DNA from: JAKALD01 sp963817785
GTDB taxonomy: Bacteria; Pseudomonadota; Gammaproteobacteria; Burkholderiales; SG8-39
DNA: 64,000 bases
Assembly: GCA_963817785.1 (NCBI GenBank)
Contig: CAWFPL010000002.1
Span: 1,364,001-1,428,000 of the forward strand
Direction: 5' to 3'
Shown: piece after piece, positions 35,535-43,865 of the stretch
Layout of the letters: each line of letters starts with the position of its first letter
Numbering within the stretch: the first letter of the stretch is position 1
Translations under genes and position numbers: made by a program
Notes under the pieces: model-generated
What the model was told of the DNA's origin: nothing
The model's database searches: none
What the model saw: only the letters and a program-made list of their open reading frames with translations

Positions 35535-37046
35535 ATGCGCGACACGATTCGGGACCTCGCCGATCAGCAGGCGGCGGCGAGGCCGGGGCGCGCGTGGGTC
35601 GTCGCTCCGGAGACCGGCCTCGAGCTGAGCTTCGCCGGGCTGCGCGAGGCTTCGCTCCGGCTGGCCGCCTTCCTCGAGGCGCGCGGCATCGCCCCCGGCG
35701 AGCGGGTCGCCCTGTACATGCCGAACGGCCTGCAGACCGCGCGCCTGTTCATCGGCGTGATGTACGCGGGGCGCGTGGTCACGCCCCTCAACCTGCTCGC
35801 GCAGGCCTCGCAACTCGAATACGTGCTCGCGCACAGCGACGCCCGGCTGGTGTTCGTCTCGCCGGGCGAGCGCGAGCGCCTGTCCGCCGCCGCGGCGCGC
35901 GCCGGGCGCGCGATCGAGCTGGTTGCGGTGGATCCCGACTGCGCGGAATTCATCGCCGAGGCGCCGGCGGCGCACGCCGGGCTCGCGCCGCTCGCCGCGG
36001 GGGACGGCGCGCTGATGATGTATACATCGGGCACCACCGGGGTGCCGAAGGGGGTGGTCCTTACGCACGGCAACGTAGTGGCCGGCGGCCGGTTCGTGAG
36101 CGAGGCGCACGCGCTCGGCGAGGCGGACCGCGTGCTCGGGGTTCTGCCGCTGTATCACATCAACGGGCAGATCGTGACCGCGGTGGCGCCGCTGGTGCAC
36201 GGCGGCAGCCTGGTGATGCCGCGCCGGTTCTCCGCGAGCGAATTCTGGCCGCTCGCCTGCGGGCAGCGCTGCACCTGGATCAACGTGGTGCCGACGATGA
36301 TCTCTTACCTGCTCGCCGGCCCGGATCCGCGCGCGACGGGGCAGGACCTGTCGGCGATCCGCTTCTGCCGCTCGGCCTCCGCGCCCCTGCCGCCCGAGCA
36401 CCATCGCGCGTTCGAGGACAAGTTCGGCATCGGCGTAATCGAGACCATGGGGCTCACCGAAACCGCGGCCCCTGCGTTCACCAATCCGCTCGCGCCCGAG
36501 AAGCGCAAGGTCGGCAGCCCCGGGCAGGCCTACGGCAACGAAGCGAGGGTGGTCGACCCGCACAGCGGCCGCGAGCTGCCCGACGGGCAGCCGGGCGAGA
36601 TCCTGGTGCGCGGCGCGAACGTGATGAAGGAGTACTACAAGTCGCCCGAGGCGACCGCCAAGGCGCTCGAGCCCGATGGCTGGTTGCATACCGGCGACCT
36701 GGGCTTGCGCGACGCGGACGGATTCTTCTTCATCACCGGGCGCCTGAAGGAGCTGATCATCAAGGGCGGCGAGAACATCGCACCGCGGGAGATCGACGAG
36801 GCGCTGTACCGGCATCCCGCGGTGCTCGAGGCGGCGGCGGTGGGGATCCCCGACCCGCAGTACGGCCAGGAGATCCTCGCTGCGGTGGTGCTCAAGCCGG
36901 GCGCGACGCTGAGCGAGCCGGAGCTGCGCAGCTTCTGCCAGGCGGAGCTGGGCCGCTACAAAACGCCCAAGGTGATCCGCTTCGTGGCGGAGCTGCCGAA
37001 GGGACCGTCGGGCAAGGTGCAGCGGCTCAAGCTTCTCGAGCGCTGA
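35535..37046 (+). CDS. sauT: AMP-forming acyl-CoA ligase, sulfoacetate-CoA ligase (SauT)-like
   Basis: This 503-residue protein is of the acyl-adenylate-forming family. The P-loop motif MMYTSGTTGVPKGVVLTHG starts near residue 161. The A5 region is TMGLTETAAP, the A7 is GWLHTGDLG, the A8 is GRLKELIIKGGENIAPREIDEAL, and the catalytic Lys is in GPSGKVQR near the end. The ATG abuts the SauS-like stop with no gap, so the two proteins are surely made together. A ligase paired with an acylating dehydrogenase reduces an acid to its aldehyde; with Xsc present, sulfoacetate is the best guess. Oxalyl-CoA ligase-like enzymes share much of this sequence, so the substrate is not certain. Confidence 0.75.
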   Translation: MRDTIRDLADQQAAARPGRAWVVAPETGLELSFAGLREASLRLAAFLEARGIAPGERVALYMPNGLQTARLFIGVMYAGRVVTPLNLLAQASQLEYVLAHSDARLVFVSPGERERLSAAAARAGRAIELVAVDPDCAEFIAEAPAAHAGLAPLAAGDGALMMYTSGTTGVPKGVVLTHGNVVAGGRFVSEAHALGEADRVLGVLPLYHINGQIVTAVAPLVHGGSLVMPRRFSASEFWPLACGQRCTWINVVPTMISYLLAGPDPRATGQDLSAIRFCRSASAPLPPEHHRAFEDKFGIGVIETMGLTETAAPAFTNPLAPEKRKVGSPGQAYGNEARVVDPHSGRELPDGQPGEILVRGANVMKEYYKSPEATAKALEPDGWLHTGDLGLRDADGFFFITGRLKELIIKGGENIAPREIDEALYRHPAVLEAAAVGIPDPQYGQEILAAVVLKPGATLSEPELRSFCQAELGRYKTPKVIRFVAELPKGPSGKVQRLKLLER

Positions 37047-37127
37047 CCCCGCGCCCTGCGGGCTACTCCGCCACGAGTACCGCGCCGCCCGGGGAGCGCC
37101 CGAGCGCGATCAGGAACACGAGCGGCG

Positions 37128-37583
37128 TCAAGTCGCGCTCCGGGCGGGGCGCGCGAGGCCGCGGGCCTTGGCGACTACGTGCTCGAGCACGCGAATCGCG
37201 GCGCCCAGATCCTCGAGCGGGATGTCGGCGAGCAGCTCCGTGCGCAGCGCACGAGCGGTGCGCTCGAGCCTGGCGCTGAGTCCCTGCGCGCGGCGCGTGA
37301 GCGCCACGCGCTTGCCGCGGCCGTCCGCGGGGTCGGGGGTGCGGGTCACCCAGCCGTCGCGCTCCAGCCGGTCGACCAGGCGCACCAGCGTGGCCGGCTC
37401 GATGCCGATGCGCGCCGCCAGCTCGCCGTGCGGCAGCCGGCCGCCGCAGCGCGCCAGGTGCAGCAGCGCGAGCCACTTCGCCTGTGACAGCCCGAGCGGT
37501 TGCAGGCGCCCGTCGAGCGCCCGGCGCCAGGCGCGCGGCGCGACACTGATTAGCTCGGCGAGACGTTCGGAGGGGTGGGCCAC
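37128..37583 (-). CDS. MarR family transcriptional regulator
   Basis: A GTG start gives 151 residues. The winged helix contains LGLSQAKWLALLHLARCGGRLPHGELAARIGIEPATLVRLVDRLERDGWV followed by the wing Asp/Arg motif DPADGRGKRVALT. This is typical of MarR/SlyA-type repressors that bind small aromatic or anionic ligands. It converges on the SauT-like gene and is divergent from the cupin gene. A TTAGC dyad lies 17 bases upstream of its start, so autoregulation and control of the cupin gene are likely. Control of the transporter-SauST operon is possible but unproven. Confidence 0.9.
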   Translation of the reverse strand: MAHPSERLAELISVAPRAWRRALDGRLQPLGLSQAKWLALLHLARCGGRLPHGELAARIGIEPATLVRLVDRLERDGWVTRTPDPADGRGKRVALTRRAQGLSARLERTARALRTELLADIPLEDLGAAIRVLEHVVAKARGLARPARSAT

Positions 37584-37599
37584 GGCAGGGTGCGGATCG

Positions 37600-37611
37600 T
37601 TAGCAAGCTAA
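37600..37611. promoter_or_regulatory. MarR-type operator between marR and cupin genes
   Basis: TTAGCAAGCTAA is a dyad of TTAGC and GCTAA with two central bases, inside a rare AT-rich patch. MarR-family operators are often TTAG/CTAA palindromes like this. It lies 17 bases upstream of the marR GTG and 146 bases upstream of the cupin ATG. Confidence 0.6.
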
Positions 37612-37757
37612 TTATAAGCGCTGTCGGGGCCGACCGGCCGCGCCGTCCCGCCCGCTGCACGGGCGGTTCGACCCGGTGCGCGGCGCTGGCGGTAGAATCC
37701 AGCCGCGGGCCGGCCGCCGCTGGGCCGACGTTCCATCAACAAAGCGGGGGACGAATC

Positions 37758-38108
37758 ATGCAGGCGTCGAACGCAACGATTCGCAACGAGTTCGAGTGGG
37801 GCTCGATCGAATGGCTCGCGAACAGCGAGGTCGGCAACAGCAAGGAGCTGTCGCTGGCGCGCATGCTGCTGCGCCCGGGCATGGCGACCGACACTCACAT
37901 CCACGCCAATTGCGAGGAATCGATCTACGTGGTGCGCGGCACGGTGCAATGCCGGCGCGGCGCGCAGCGCGTGGTGCTGGGGGCCGGCGATCGGTCGGTG
38001 GTGCCGCGCGGTGCGGTGCACGCGATCCGCAATACCGGAAGCGAGCCGGCGGAGATCGTCCTCTGCTACTCTTCAGCGGCGCGCGAATTCGCGCTCGCCG
38101 AAGAGTGA
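37758..38108 (+). CDS. Cupin-domain protein
   Basis: This 116-residue protein is a single small beta-barrel. The cupin metal motif is partly visible: HIHANCEESIYVVRG (H-x-H-x-x-x-x-E) followed by GAGDRSVVPRGAVHAIRN with the second-motif His. Metal binding is therefore likely. Small cupins of this kind serve as dioxygenases, isomerases or simple ligand sensors, and no reaction can be assigned. A TAGAAT -10-like hexamer lies 60 bases upstream, and the MarR-type dyad lies further up. It may belong to the regulon of the divergent MarR gene. Confidence 0.82.
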   Translation: MQASNATIRNEFEWGSIEWLANSEVGNSKELSLARMLLRPGMATDTHIHANCEESIYVVRGTVQCRRGAQRVVLGAGDRSVVPRGAVHAIRNTGSEPAEIVLCYSSAAREFALAEE

Positions 38109-38118
38109 CCCGCGCGGT

Positions 38119-39174
38119 TCAGTCCGACACCGAGGCGACGCGGTTCCCGCCCGCCTGCTTGGCGCGGTACATCGCGCTATCGGCGCGCAGCATGAGGTTA
38201 TCGATGGTGCGGCCGTCTTCAGGGTAGCTCGCGATGCCGGTGCTCACGCTGGTGGTGAGCGTTTCACCTCGAAAGCGCAGCGGCACGTGCGAGATCGTTT
38301 CTACGATGCGCTGCGCCACATCCTGCGCGTGTACGCGGTCGGTCTCGGGTAGCACCGCCACGAACTCGTCGCCGCCGTAGCGGGCCACGATGTCGGTCGC
38401 GCGCAGCTCCTGCTGGATGGTGCGTGCCACCAGCTTGAGCAGCTCGTTGCCGGTGTCGTGGCCGTAGCCGTCGTTCACCGCCTTCAGATTGTCGCAATCG
38501 ATCATCAGCAGGCTGAGCGGCCGTGCGTAGCGCGCGGCCTGCGCGAACGTGCGATCGAGCAGGATCGACAGGCCGCGCACGTTGAGCATCCCGGTGAGCT
38601 CGTCAGTCTCGGCAAGCTGCTTCGCCTTGCCGAGACCGTAGCGGATGTCGGCCGAGAACATGGTCGTGACGTAGGCAACCAGGACGACCGGCGCGAGCTG
38701 GGCCAGCAGCTCGACCCCGTAGCCGACCGTCCAGGATGGAAGCGCCGTCTGCGCCGAGCCGAGCAGCAGATAACAGGCCGCGATGAGCGCCATCTCGGCG
38801 AGCGTGGCGAGCTTGCCCAGGGTGAGGCCGCTGGTGATCACCACCAGCAGGTACAGGTTGAGGAGCGGGCTCGACAGCTTGCCGGTGAACCACAGTGTCC
38901 AGGTGATGAACGCGAGCATCACCCAAGTCTCGAGCGCGATCTTCCAGCGCGACTCGCGGCGGTAGAAGTTGGCGTAGTGAAACGCCAGGATGAACGCGCC
39001 GTAGAAGAACAGCGCCGCCTCGAGCGCCGGCCGCGCGACCATCGTCAGATCGGTCACCACCAGATACAGCAGGACTAGGATCAGGAGCAGCCACTCGATT
39101 TCGGCGACCGTGCGCGCGACGCCGCGCAGTTCCTCCTGCTCGATGCTGACGATGGCGCTTTTCTTGATTTCCAC
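38119..39174 (-). CDS. Membrane-anchored diguanylate cyclase (GGDEF)
   Basis: The 351-residue protein has five or six membrane helices in the first 185 residues and no recognisable sensor domain. The GGDEF domain carries TDELTGMLNVRGL and the active site RYGGDEF (GGDEF at 267-271). An inhibitory I-site, RATD (258-261), lies five residues before it, so product feedback is expected. It should make cyclic di-GMP. It is convergent with the cupin gene (10 bases apart) and is not part of an operon. It has no EAL domain. Confidence 0.92.
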   Translation of the reverse strand: MEIKKSAIVSIEQEELRGVARTVAEIEWLLLILVLLYLVVTDLTMVARPALEAALFFYGAFILAFHYANFYRRESRWKIALETWVMLAFITWTLWFTGKLSSPLLNLYLLVVITSGLTLGKLATLAEMALIAACYLLLGSAQTALPSWTVGYGVELLAQLAPVVLVAYVTTMFSADIRYGLGKAKQLAETDELTGMLNVRGLSILLDRTFAQAARYARPLSLLMIDCDNLKAVNDGYGHDTGNELLKLVARTIQQELRATDIVARYGGDEFVAVLPETDRVHAQDVAQRIVETISHVPLRFRGETLTTSVSTGIASYPEDGRTIDNLMLRADSAMYRAKQAGGNRVASVSD

Positions 39175-39306
39175 TGCCCGGCCGCCTCGAACCCGTCGTG
39201 CGCGGGCTGGGCGTCTTTATTGGTTTCCAGGCGCTATATTAGCTGCTCCCGGCGTCCGGTGCTTCGGGCGCGGCCGCGAGCAGGCGGGAGGGCCCGGCCC
39301 GCTGCG

Positions 39307-39852
39307 TCAGCCGCCCTGCAGCACCCGAACCTGTGCGCGGCTCAGGCTGAGGTAGGCGCGCCGGCGGCGCCTGATCGGCCACCAGTCGTAGAGAAAGATC
39401 TGGATCGGCCGCCACATCGCGACCCACCCGACGATGGTCAGGCTCTCGCGCATGATGGTCTCGTACGGCCCGCTCAACAGGGCCGCGGCCGCGTTGGCGG
39501 CCAGCAGGCACGAGGCGAGGAACACCAGCCCGACCAGCAGGCTCACGCGGCCCACGCGCCACAGCCGGCGCAGCTCGCGTTGCGCCATGCCCGCCTTGTA
39601 CTCGAAGAAATTGTGGATCGCCTCGCTCACGATGGCGCCGGGGTCCTTCTCGGCCGGCTGCTGCTGCAGGTGGATGACGATCTGGAAGCGGCTGTCGGTC
39701 GGGAACTCCTGCGCCCAGCTCTCGATGAACTCCTCGGCGTCCGGATCGAGGTCCTTGTGATGGAAGGGGGTCGGATCCATCGAGTTGAACAGCTGCGCGA
39801 GCTCGCGCACGCGTAGCGAGATCTGATGGACGGGCGGGGGGTTGGCCTTCAT
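39307..39852 (-). CDS. Uncharacterised membrane protein
   Basis: The chosen ATG gives 181 residues. The first 100 residues are soluble, with LDPDAEEFIESWAQEFP and a conserved-looking FQIVIHLQQQP. Two membrane helices follow (VSLLVGLVFLASCLLAANAAAALL; ESLTIVGWVAMWRPIQIFLYDWW), then a very basic stretch IRRRRRAYLSLSR. I recall no named family with confidence. It is divergent from the BON lipoprotein gene. A longer upstream frame exists but overlaps that gene's promoter region. Confidence 0.65.
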   Translation of the reverse strand: MKANPPPVHQISLRVRELAQLFNSMDPTPFHHKDLDPDAEEFIESWAQEFPTDSRFQIVIHLQQQPAEKDPGAIVSEAIHNFFEYKAGMAQRELRRLWRVGRVSLLVGLVFLASCLLAANAAAALLSGPYETIMRESLTIVGWVAMWRPIQIFLYDWWPIRRRRRAYLSLSRAQVRVLQGG

Positions 39853-39978
39853 GGGACGACGGCATGGACGAAACGGCAGGCCTAGGATGGCATGAAACGG
39901 CTGTGCCCGCACGGCGCGCCTGCCGCGCCAGAAGCGCCGCCGTTGGATAGAATACCGGGAGATCAACTGGAGGCGGCC

Positions 39979-40416
39979 ATGATTCCAAACCTGAAGAATG
40001 GGATGTGCCCCGGAGTGAAGATCGCGCTGGCGGGCGTTCTCGCGCTGGGCCTTGCGGCATGCGAGAAAAAGCCGGCATCCCCGCCGGCCGCCAAGACGGT
40101 CACCCAACCCGTCGAGGTCCCGGCGGCCCTGCCGCCGGCCCCCGCCCCCGCCGCCGAGCAGAAGGCCGCGCCGAGCGCGGCACAGCCGGCCGAATCGAAT
40201 GCTGACCAGGAGCTGGCGGCGAAGGTCAAGGCTGCGCTGGGCGAGATCAAGGGGTTCGATGCTCGCGGCATCGACGTGCAGTCTGCCGATGGCGAGGTGC
40301 AGTTGTACGGGACGGTGGATAACGCGGCGCAGAGCGCCGAGGCCGCCAAGGCGGCGGCACGCGTACCGGGCGTCAAGTCGGTGAAGAACCGCCTGGCGGT
40401 GGTGAGCGGGTCGTAG
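39979..40416 (+). CDS. BON-domain lipoprotein
   Basis: The protein has 145 residues. The leader ends in the lipobox LGLAAC, so Cys is probably lipidated. A Pro/Ala-rich linker of about 45 residues follows, then one BON domain (LAAKVKAALGEIKGFDARGIDVQSADGEVQLYGTVDNAAQSAEAAKAAARVPGVKSVKNRL, in several parts). BON domains bind phospholipid surfaces and occur in OsmY- and DolP-like envelope stress proteins. TAGAAT 26 bases upstream may be its -10. It probably sits on the outer membrane facing the periplasm. Confidence 0.82.
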   Translation: MIPNLKNGMCPGVKIALAGVLALGLAACEKKPASPPAAKTVTQPVEVPAALPPAPAPAAEQKAAPSAAQPAESNADQELAAKVKAALGEIKGFDARGIDVQSADGEVQLYGTVDNAAQSAEAAKAAARVPGVKSVKNRLAVVSGS

Positions 40417-40460
40417 CTGCGCGCGCAGGCCGCCCGGCCTCCGGCAGGGATTCGTAGCGT

Positions 40461-40474
40461 TTGACTTCGGTCAA
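40461..40474. promoter_or_regulatory. FNR/CRP-type dyad (TTGAC-N4-GTCAA)
   Basis: TTGACTTCGGTCAA is a perfect dyad around four bases and matches the FNR consensus TTGAT-N4-ATCAA at 8 of 10 positions. It is centred 58 bases before the ATG of the coiled-coil gene that follows. A near-identical site is at 45142-45155. Confidence 0.5.
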
Positions 40475-40525
40475 AGCGATTGCGCGCGGGCGGCGCCAAG
40501 CTGGGGTTATCTGCGGAGCGATGCG

Positions 40526-40837
40526 ATGGTCAATGAAGTGACACCCGAAACCGGCGCTGGCCGGGAAATCGACTTGGCTGAGGTCGCGCGGCTGGTCGGC
40601 GCGCTGGAACAGGACCTCGCCAAGGTGCAGGGCGGCTCCGAGGACCTGCAGTCCCTGCGCGAGGAAGTCGAGGCGCTGCGCCGCCTGCTCAGGTCCCCGG
40701 AGCGCGACCAGGGGGATGTGCATCGCGGGCTGAGCAACATCCGGACGAACCTGAACAACGTCCGCGACGCCGTGGTCGAGGAGGCCATGACCGTAGCGGA
40801 ATACGCCGCGCAGATCGGCCGCATGCTCGGCATGTAG
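40526..40837 (+). CDS. Small uncharacterised coiled-coil protein
   Basis: The protein has 103 residues with no signal peptide or membrane helix. It is mostly heptad-like helix: LVGALEQDLAKVQGGSEDLQ, then LREEVEALRRLLRSPE. The C-terminal half reads VHRGLSNIRTNLNNVRDAVVEEAM. GGAG lies 8 bases before the ATG. The FNR-type dyad upstream suggests low-oxygen control. No family is recognised. Codon use matches the neighbours, so it is probably a real gene. Confidence 0.7.
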   Translation: MVNEVTPETGAGREIDLAEVARLVGALEQDLAKVQGGSEDLQSLREEVEALRRLLRSPERDQGDVHRGLSNIRTNLNNVRDAVVEEAMTVAEYAAQIGRMLGM

Positions 40838-40871
40838 CCCGGCGGCGGCCCGGCCCGCCCCGGGGCGCTGC

Positions 40872-41489
40872 CTACTCGTCCAGAACCCGGCGCAGCCGCA
40901 CCCCGATCTCCGCGTCCGCCCCCGGACCGAAGCGTGTCCGGCCGTGCTCGAACACGTCGGTGAAGGCGTACTCGAAGCGCAGATCCTGTACGCCCAGGGC
41001 GCCGAGCAGCCGGTTCTCGCTCGAGTGATCGTCGGCATGCAGCACGAGGCTTGGCCAGCCGTCCGGCCCGGGCTCGAGAATCGGGCCGAAGAACAGCACG
41101 CCGCCATTGTTCTTGACGCGCATCGCGCAGCTGCCTTCGGTGACGCCGGCCAGCGGCAGGAAGTCGATGGTGCGGGTGAGCTTGCGGTTGCGCGCGAGCG
41201 GCAGGTCGATGGTGCCGGCGATCGCCGGCGCCTCGCCTTCGGCGGCCATGCTCTCGGCGCCGCTCTCCCTGCGCCAACGGTCCAGGTCCGTTGCGCCGCG
41301 GCGGCTGGGCAGAAAGATGTACTTCAGCGGCGTCCGCGCGCGCAGCACGTGCAGCAGCCGAGGGTCGAACGGCGGCGTGTTGACGAGCACTCCGCGCGCC
41401 TCCGCGTCGACGATGAAATACGCGGCCGGGTGGGTTCCGACGACGTAATGGATGGTGCGATCGCGCAGTTCGAGCAGCGGCTGGAGCAT
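40872..41489 (-). CDS. Uncharacterised protein, possibly a degenerate metallo-beta-lactamase fold
   Basis: The 205-residue protein has a strand order like a metallo-beta-lactamase: AAYFIVDAEARGVLVNTPPFDPRLLHVLRARTPLKYIFL, with PSRRGATDLDRW where the metal motif HxHxDH would be. None of the metal ligands is conserved there. GVLFFGPILEPG and LVLHADDHSSENRLLG resemble later strands. If the fold is right, it is a non-enzymatic derivative. It follows the Mla-type operon by 29 bases on the same strand, so it may be its last gene. The fold call is tentative. Confidence 0.6.
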   Translation of the reverse strand: MLQPLLELRDRTIHYVVGTHPAAYFIVDAEARGVLVNTPPFDPRLLHVLRARTPLKYIFLPSRRGATDLDRWRRESGAESMAAEGEAPAIAGTIDLPLARNRKLTRTIDFLPLAGVTEGSCAMRVKNNGGVLFFGPILEPGPDGWPSLVLHADDHSSENRLLGALGVQDLRFEYAFTDVFEHGRTRFGPGADAEIGVRLRRVLDE

Positions 41490-41518
41490 CGTGGCGGCGG
41501 GCGGTGGCGCGGGAGCCG

Positions 41519-42154
41519 TTAGCGGTTGCCCGCTGCGTCGGCGCAGAGCGCGGCGAGCTGCCCCAGAACGCGGCCGAGCGCCCGGTTGGCGGCGAGCACG
41601 CCGCCGTAGGGATCGTCGCGCGGCGCGGGCTCGACCACGTCGAATTTGCGCGCGGCGAGATCCCGGCCGTGGCGCAGGTCGATGAGCTGCGCTCGCAGCG
41701 TCAGCTCGATTCGGCTGGGCCGGGTGCTGAAGTCCTGCTGCAGGCGCACTAGCTCGGTGTCGAGCTGCACGTCGGCGGCGACCGGGCTAGGCGCCAGCAC
41801 CACCGCGCGAAAGCCGCCGGCCTGCAGCAGCGCCTGCACCAGCAGCGGAGCGAGCATGCGCGCGGGGGTGTCGGCCCAGCGGCTGTGCGCGAAGTGATCG
41901 ATCTCGTGGGGGCGCCGGACGTAGACCATTTGCTCCGTGTCGAAACCGGGCTGCGCGCGCGGCGCGCTTACCGCCAGTACCAGCTTGCCGTCCACGCGGC
42001 GGTGCGGAATGACTTTCGGCAGCGCGTTGAGCAAGTAGACGCTCGCCGTTTCCGCGGGCGGCGGCTGCAGCATGGCGCAGCCGGCCAGCAGCGCGGCCGC
42101 GGCGAGCGCTGCGGCGCTGCGCAGGTTCCTGCGGAGCGGGTGCAACACCGTCAC
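41519..42154 (-). CDS. ABC-type transport auxiliary lipoprotein (PqiC-like) of the MCE operon
   Basis: A GTG start overlapping the mlaD stop gives 211 residues. The leader ends with a lipobox (LLAGC, Cys at about 26). The body matches the PF03886-type auxiliary component: VYLLNALPKVIP, LVLAVSAPRAQPGFDTEQMVYVRRPHEIDHFAHSRWADTPARMLAPLL (in parts), then a strand-rich end. Such lipoproteins are outer-membrane partners of MCE transporters such as PqiABC. It is the fourth gene of the set after mlaE, mlaF and mlaD and probably docks the MCE tunnel at the outer membrane. Confidence 0.85.
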   Translation of the reverse strand: MTVLHPLRRNLRSAAALAAAALLAGCAMLQPPPAETASVYLLNALPKVIPHRRVDGKLVLAVSAPRAQPGFDTEQMVYVRRPHEIDHFAHSRWADTPARMLAPLLVQALLQAGGFRAVVLAPSPVAADVQLDTELVRLQQDFSTRPSRIELTLRAQLIDLRHGRDLAARKFDVVEPAPRDDPYGGVLAANRALGRVLGQLAALCADAAGNR

Positions 42155-43077
42155 TCCCCGGGTCCCGGTTTCGGGGCCGGCCTGCCGTACAGCAGCATGC
42201 TCGGGTTGCGCTCCAGCTGCGTGCTGAAGCGACGCAGCGAACCGGTCAGCTCCCGCAGCTCGCCGACCAGCATGTTCACCTGCGGCAGCGTCTCGCCGGC
42301 CAGCTGGCGCACGTCGGCGCGCGTGCCGGCAAGCGTGGCGCTGGCGCTCGCGCTCGCATGCGCAACCTGGTTCGTCATGTGGTCGAACGCATCGGCGCTG
42401 CGCTGCAGGCGCGCCACCAGGCCGGGCAGCTCGGCGGTCACGCGCGCGGTGTTCTGCATGGTGCGCGCCGCGCCCGCCAGGCTCGAATCGACCTCGGCCG
42501 AGCGCGCAGCCAGGGTCCGCGAAAGCACGTCAATATTGCGCAGCGTCTCCGCGATCGCATGACGGTTGTCGTCGTCCATGAGGGCGTTCAGGCTCTCGCT
42601 GGTGCGGTTGAGGTTGCCGAGCAGCGTGGTGACCGCCGAGTCCAGGCGCAGCATGAGCGACGGCTTGCTCGGAATGACCGGGTAGGCCTCGCCGGGCGAG
42701 GCGCGCAGCGGCAAGGAGGCGCGACTGCCGCCGGATAGCTCGACGAAGGCGATGCCGGTCAGCCCCTGCGTGCCCAGCGTGGCGACGGTATCCTGCTTGA
42801 CGGGCGTGCCGCGCTCGATGTCGAGCGTCAGCTGCACCTGCTCCGGGTCGTTCGGGGCGAGGGCGATGCGGCGCACGCGGCCGACCTCGACGCCGCGATA
42901 GCGCACCGGAGCGCTCAGAGTCAGCCCGGACACCGATTCGCTCATGTAGGTCAGATAGGTATCGTACGCGGCGCGATAAGCCGTGCCGCTGCTGATCCAT
43001 AGTACCCCGCCGATCAGTGCGGTGCCGAGCAGCAGCACGAAGATCCCGACGACGACGAAATTTACCTTTGTTTCCAT
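42151..43077 (-). CDS. mlaD: MlaD family (MCE domain) lipid transport protein
   Basis: The ATG at 43077 gives 308 residues. One N-terminal membrane helix (VVVGIFVLLLGTALIGGVLWI) is followed by an MCE domain (GLTLSAPVRYRGVEVGRVRRIAL, then ATLGTQGLTGIAFVELSGG). The rest is a long helical region (about 150-290), longer than in E. coli MlaD (183 residues) and closer to needle-forming MCE proteins. Hexamers of MCE proteins form a periplasmic channel for phospholipids. The gene overlaps mlaF by 16 bases and the lipoprotein gene by 4. Confidence 0.88.
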   Translation of the reverse strand: METKVNFVVVGIFVLLLGTALIGGVLWISSGTAYRAAYDTYLTYMSESVSGLTLSAPVRYRGVEVGRVRRIALAPNDPEQVQLTLDIERGTPVKQDTVATLGTQGLTGIAFVELSGGSRASLPLRASPGEAYPVIPSKPSLMLRLDSAVTTLLGNLNRTSESLNALMDDDNRHAIAETLRNIDVLSRTLAARSAEVDSSLAGAARTMQNTARVTAELPGLVARLQRSADAFDHMTNQVAHASASASATLAGTRADVRQLAGETLPQVNMLVGELRELTGSLRRFSTQLERNPSMLLYGRPAPKPGPGE

Positions 43078-43865
43078 GCCTGCTCGCGCGCGGCGCGCCC
43101 GCGGGGCCCGTAGAAGTACTCGCGGATCAGCGGATGCTCGGAGCGCGACAGCGCCTCCATGGTGCCGACCCCCAGGACGCGCGCCTCGCCCATGACCGCC
43201 ACCCGGTCGGCCGCGCGCCACAGCAGGTCGAGATCGTGGGTCACCAGCATGATGGTCAGTCCGAGCGAGTCCTTGAGATGGCGCACCAGCGCGTCGATGC
43301 CGCTGGCGCTCAACGGATCGAGGCCGGCGGTGGGCTCGTCCAGAAACAGCAGCTCGGGATCGAGCGCGAGCGCGCGCGCCAGCGCGGCGCGCTTGCGCAT
43401 GCCGCCGCTCAGCTCGCTCGGGTACTTGGGACCGGCGTCGTGCGGCAGTCCGGTGAGCGCGACCTTGAGCGCCGCGATCTCGCCGATCAGGCGTTCGCTG
43501 AGGGACGTGTGCTCGTGCAGCACCATGCCGACGTTTTCCAGCACGGTGAGCGAGCTGAACAGCGCGCCGCGCTCGAACATCACGCCCCACCTGCGGCGCA
43601 GCGGCAGCGCATCGCGGTCGCTCAGCCCGATCACTTGCCGGCCGAAGACGCGGATCGAGCCCGACTGCGGCTGCTGCAGCGCGATCGTTTCGCGCAGCAG
43701 CGTGGACTTGCCGCAGCCGCTTGCCCCCACCAGCGCGAAGATCTCGCCGGGCCGCACCGTCAGGCTCACGTTCTCGTGCACCACCGCGCTGCCGAAGCGG
43801 GTGTTCAGGTCGCGGATTTCGACCATGTCCGCCGCGCCCGGCGCCGGCTCGAGCGGCCCGCTCAT
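43062..43865 (-). CDS. mlaF: MCE/Mla-type ABC transporter ATP-binding protein
   Basis: The 267-residue ATPase has Walker A GASGCGKST, a Q-loop in MFERGALFSSLTVLENV, the signature LSGGMRKRAALARA, Walker B LLFLDEPTAGLDP and switch His in VTHD. The LSGGM signature and the FERGALFSSLTVLENV text are typical of MlaF-like ATPases of MCE systems. It powers lipid movement through MlaE. The start overlaps the mlaE stop by 4 bases, and mlaD begins inside its 3' end. Confidence 0.9.
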   Translation of the reverse strand: MSGPLEPAPGAADMVEIRDLNTRFGSAVVHENVSLTVRPGEIFALVGASGCGKSTLLRETIALQQPQSGSIRVFGRQVIGLSDRDALPLRRRWGVMFERGALFSSLTVLENVGMVLHEHTSLSERLIGEIAALKVALTGLPHDAGPKYPSELSGGMRKRAALARALALDPELLFLDEPTAGLDPLSASGIDALVRHLKDSLGLTIMLVTHDLDLLWRAADRVAVMGEARVLGVGTMEALSRSEHPLIREYFYGPRGRAAREQAWKQR

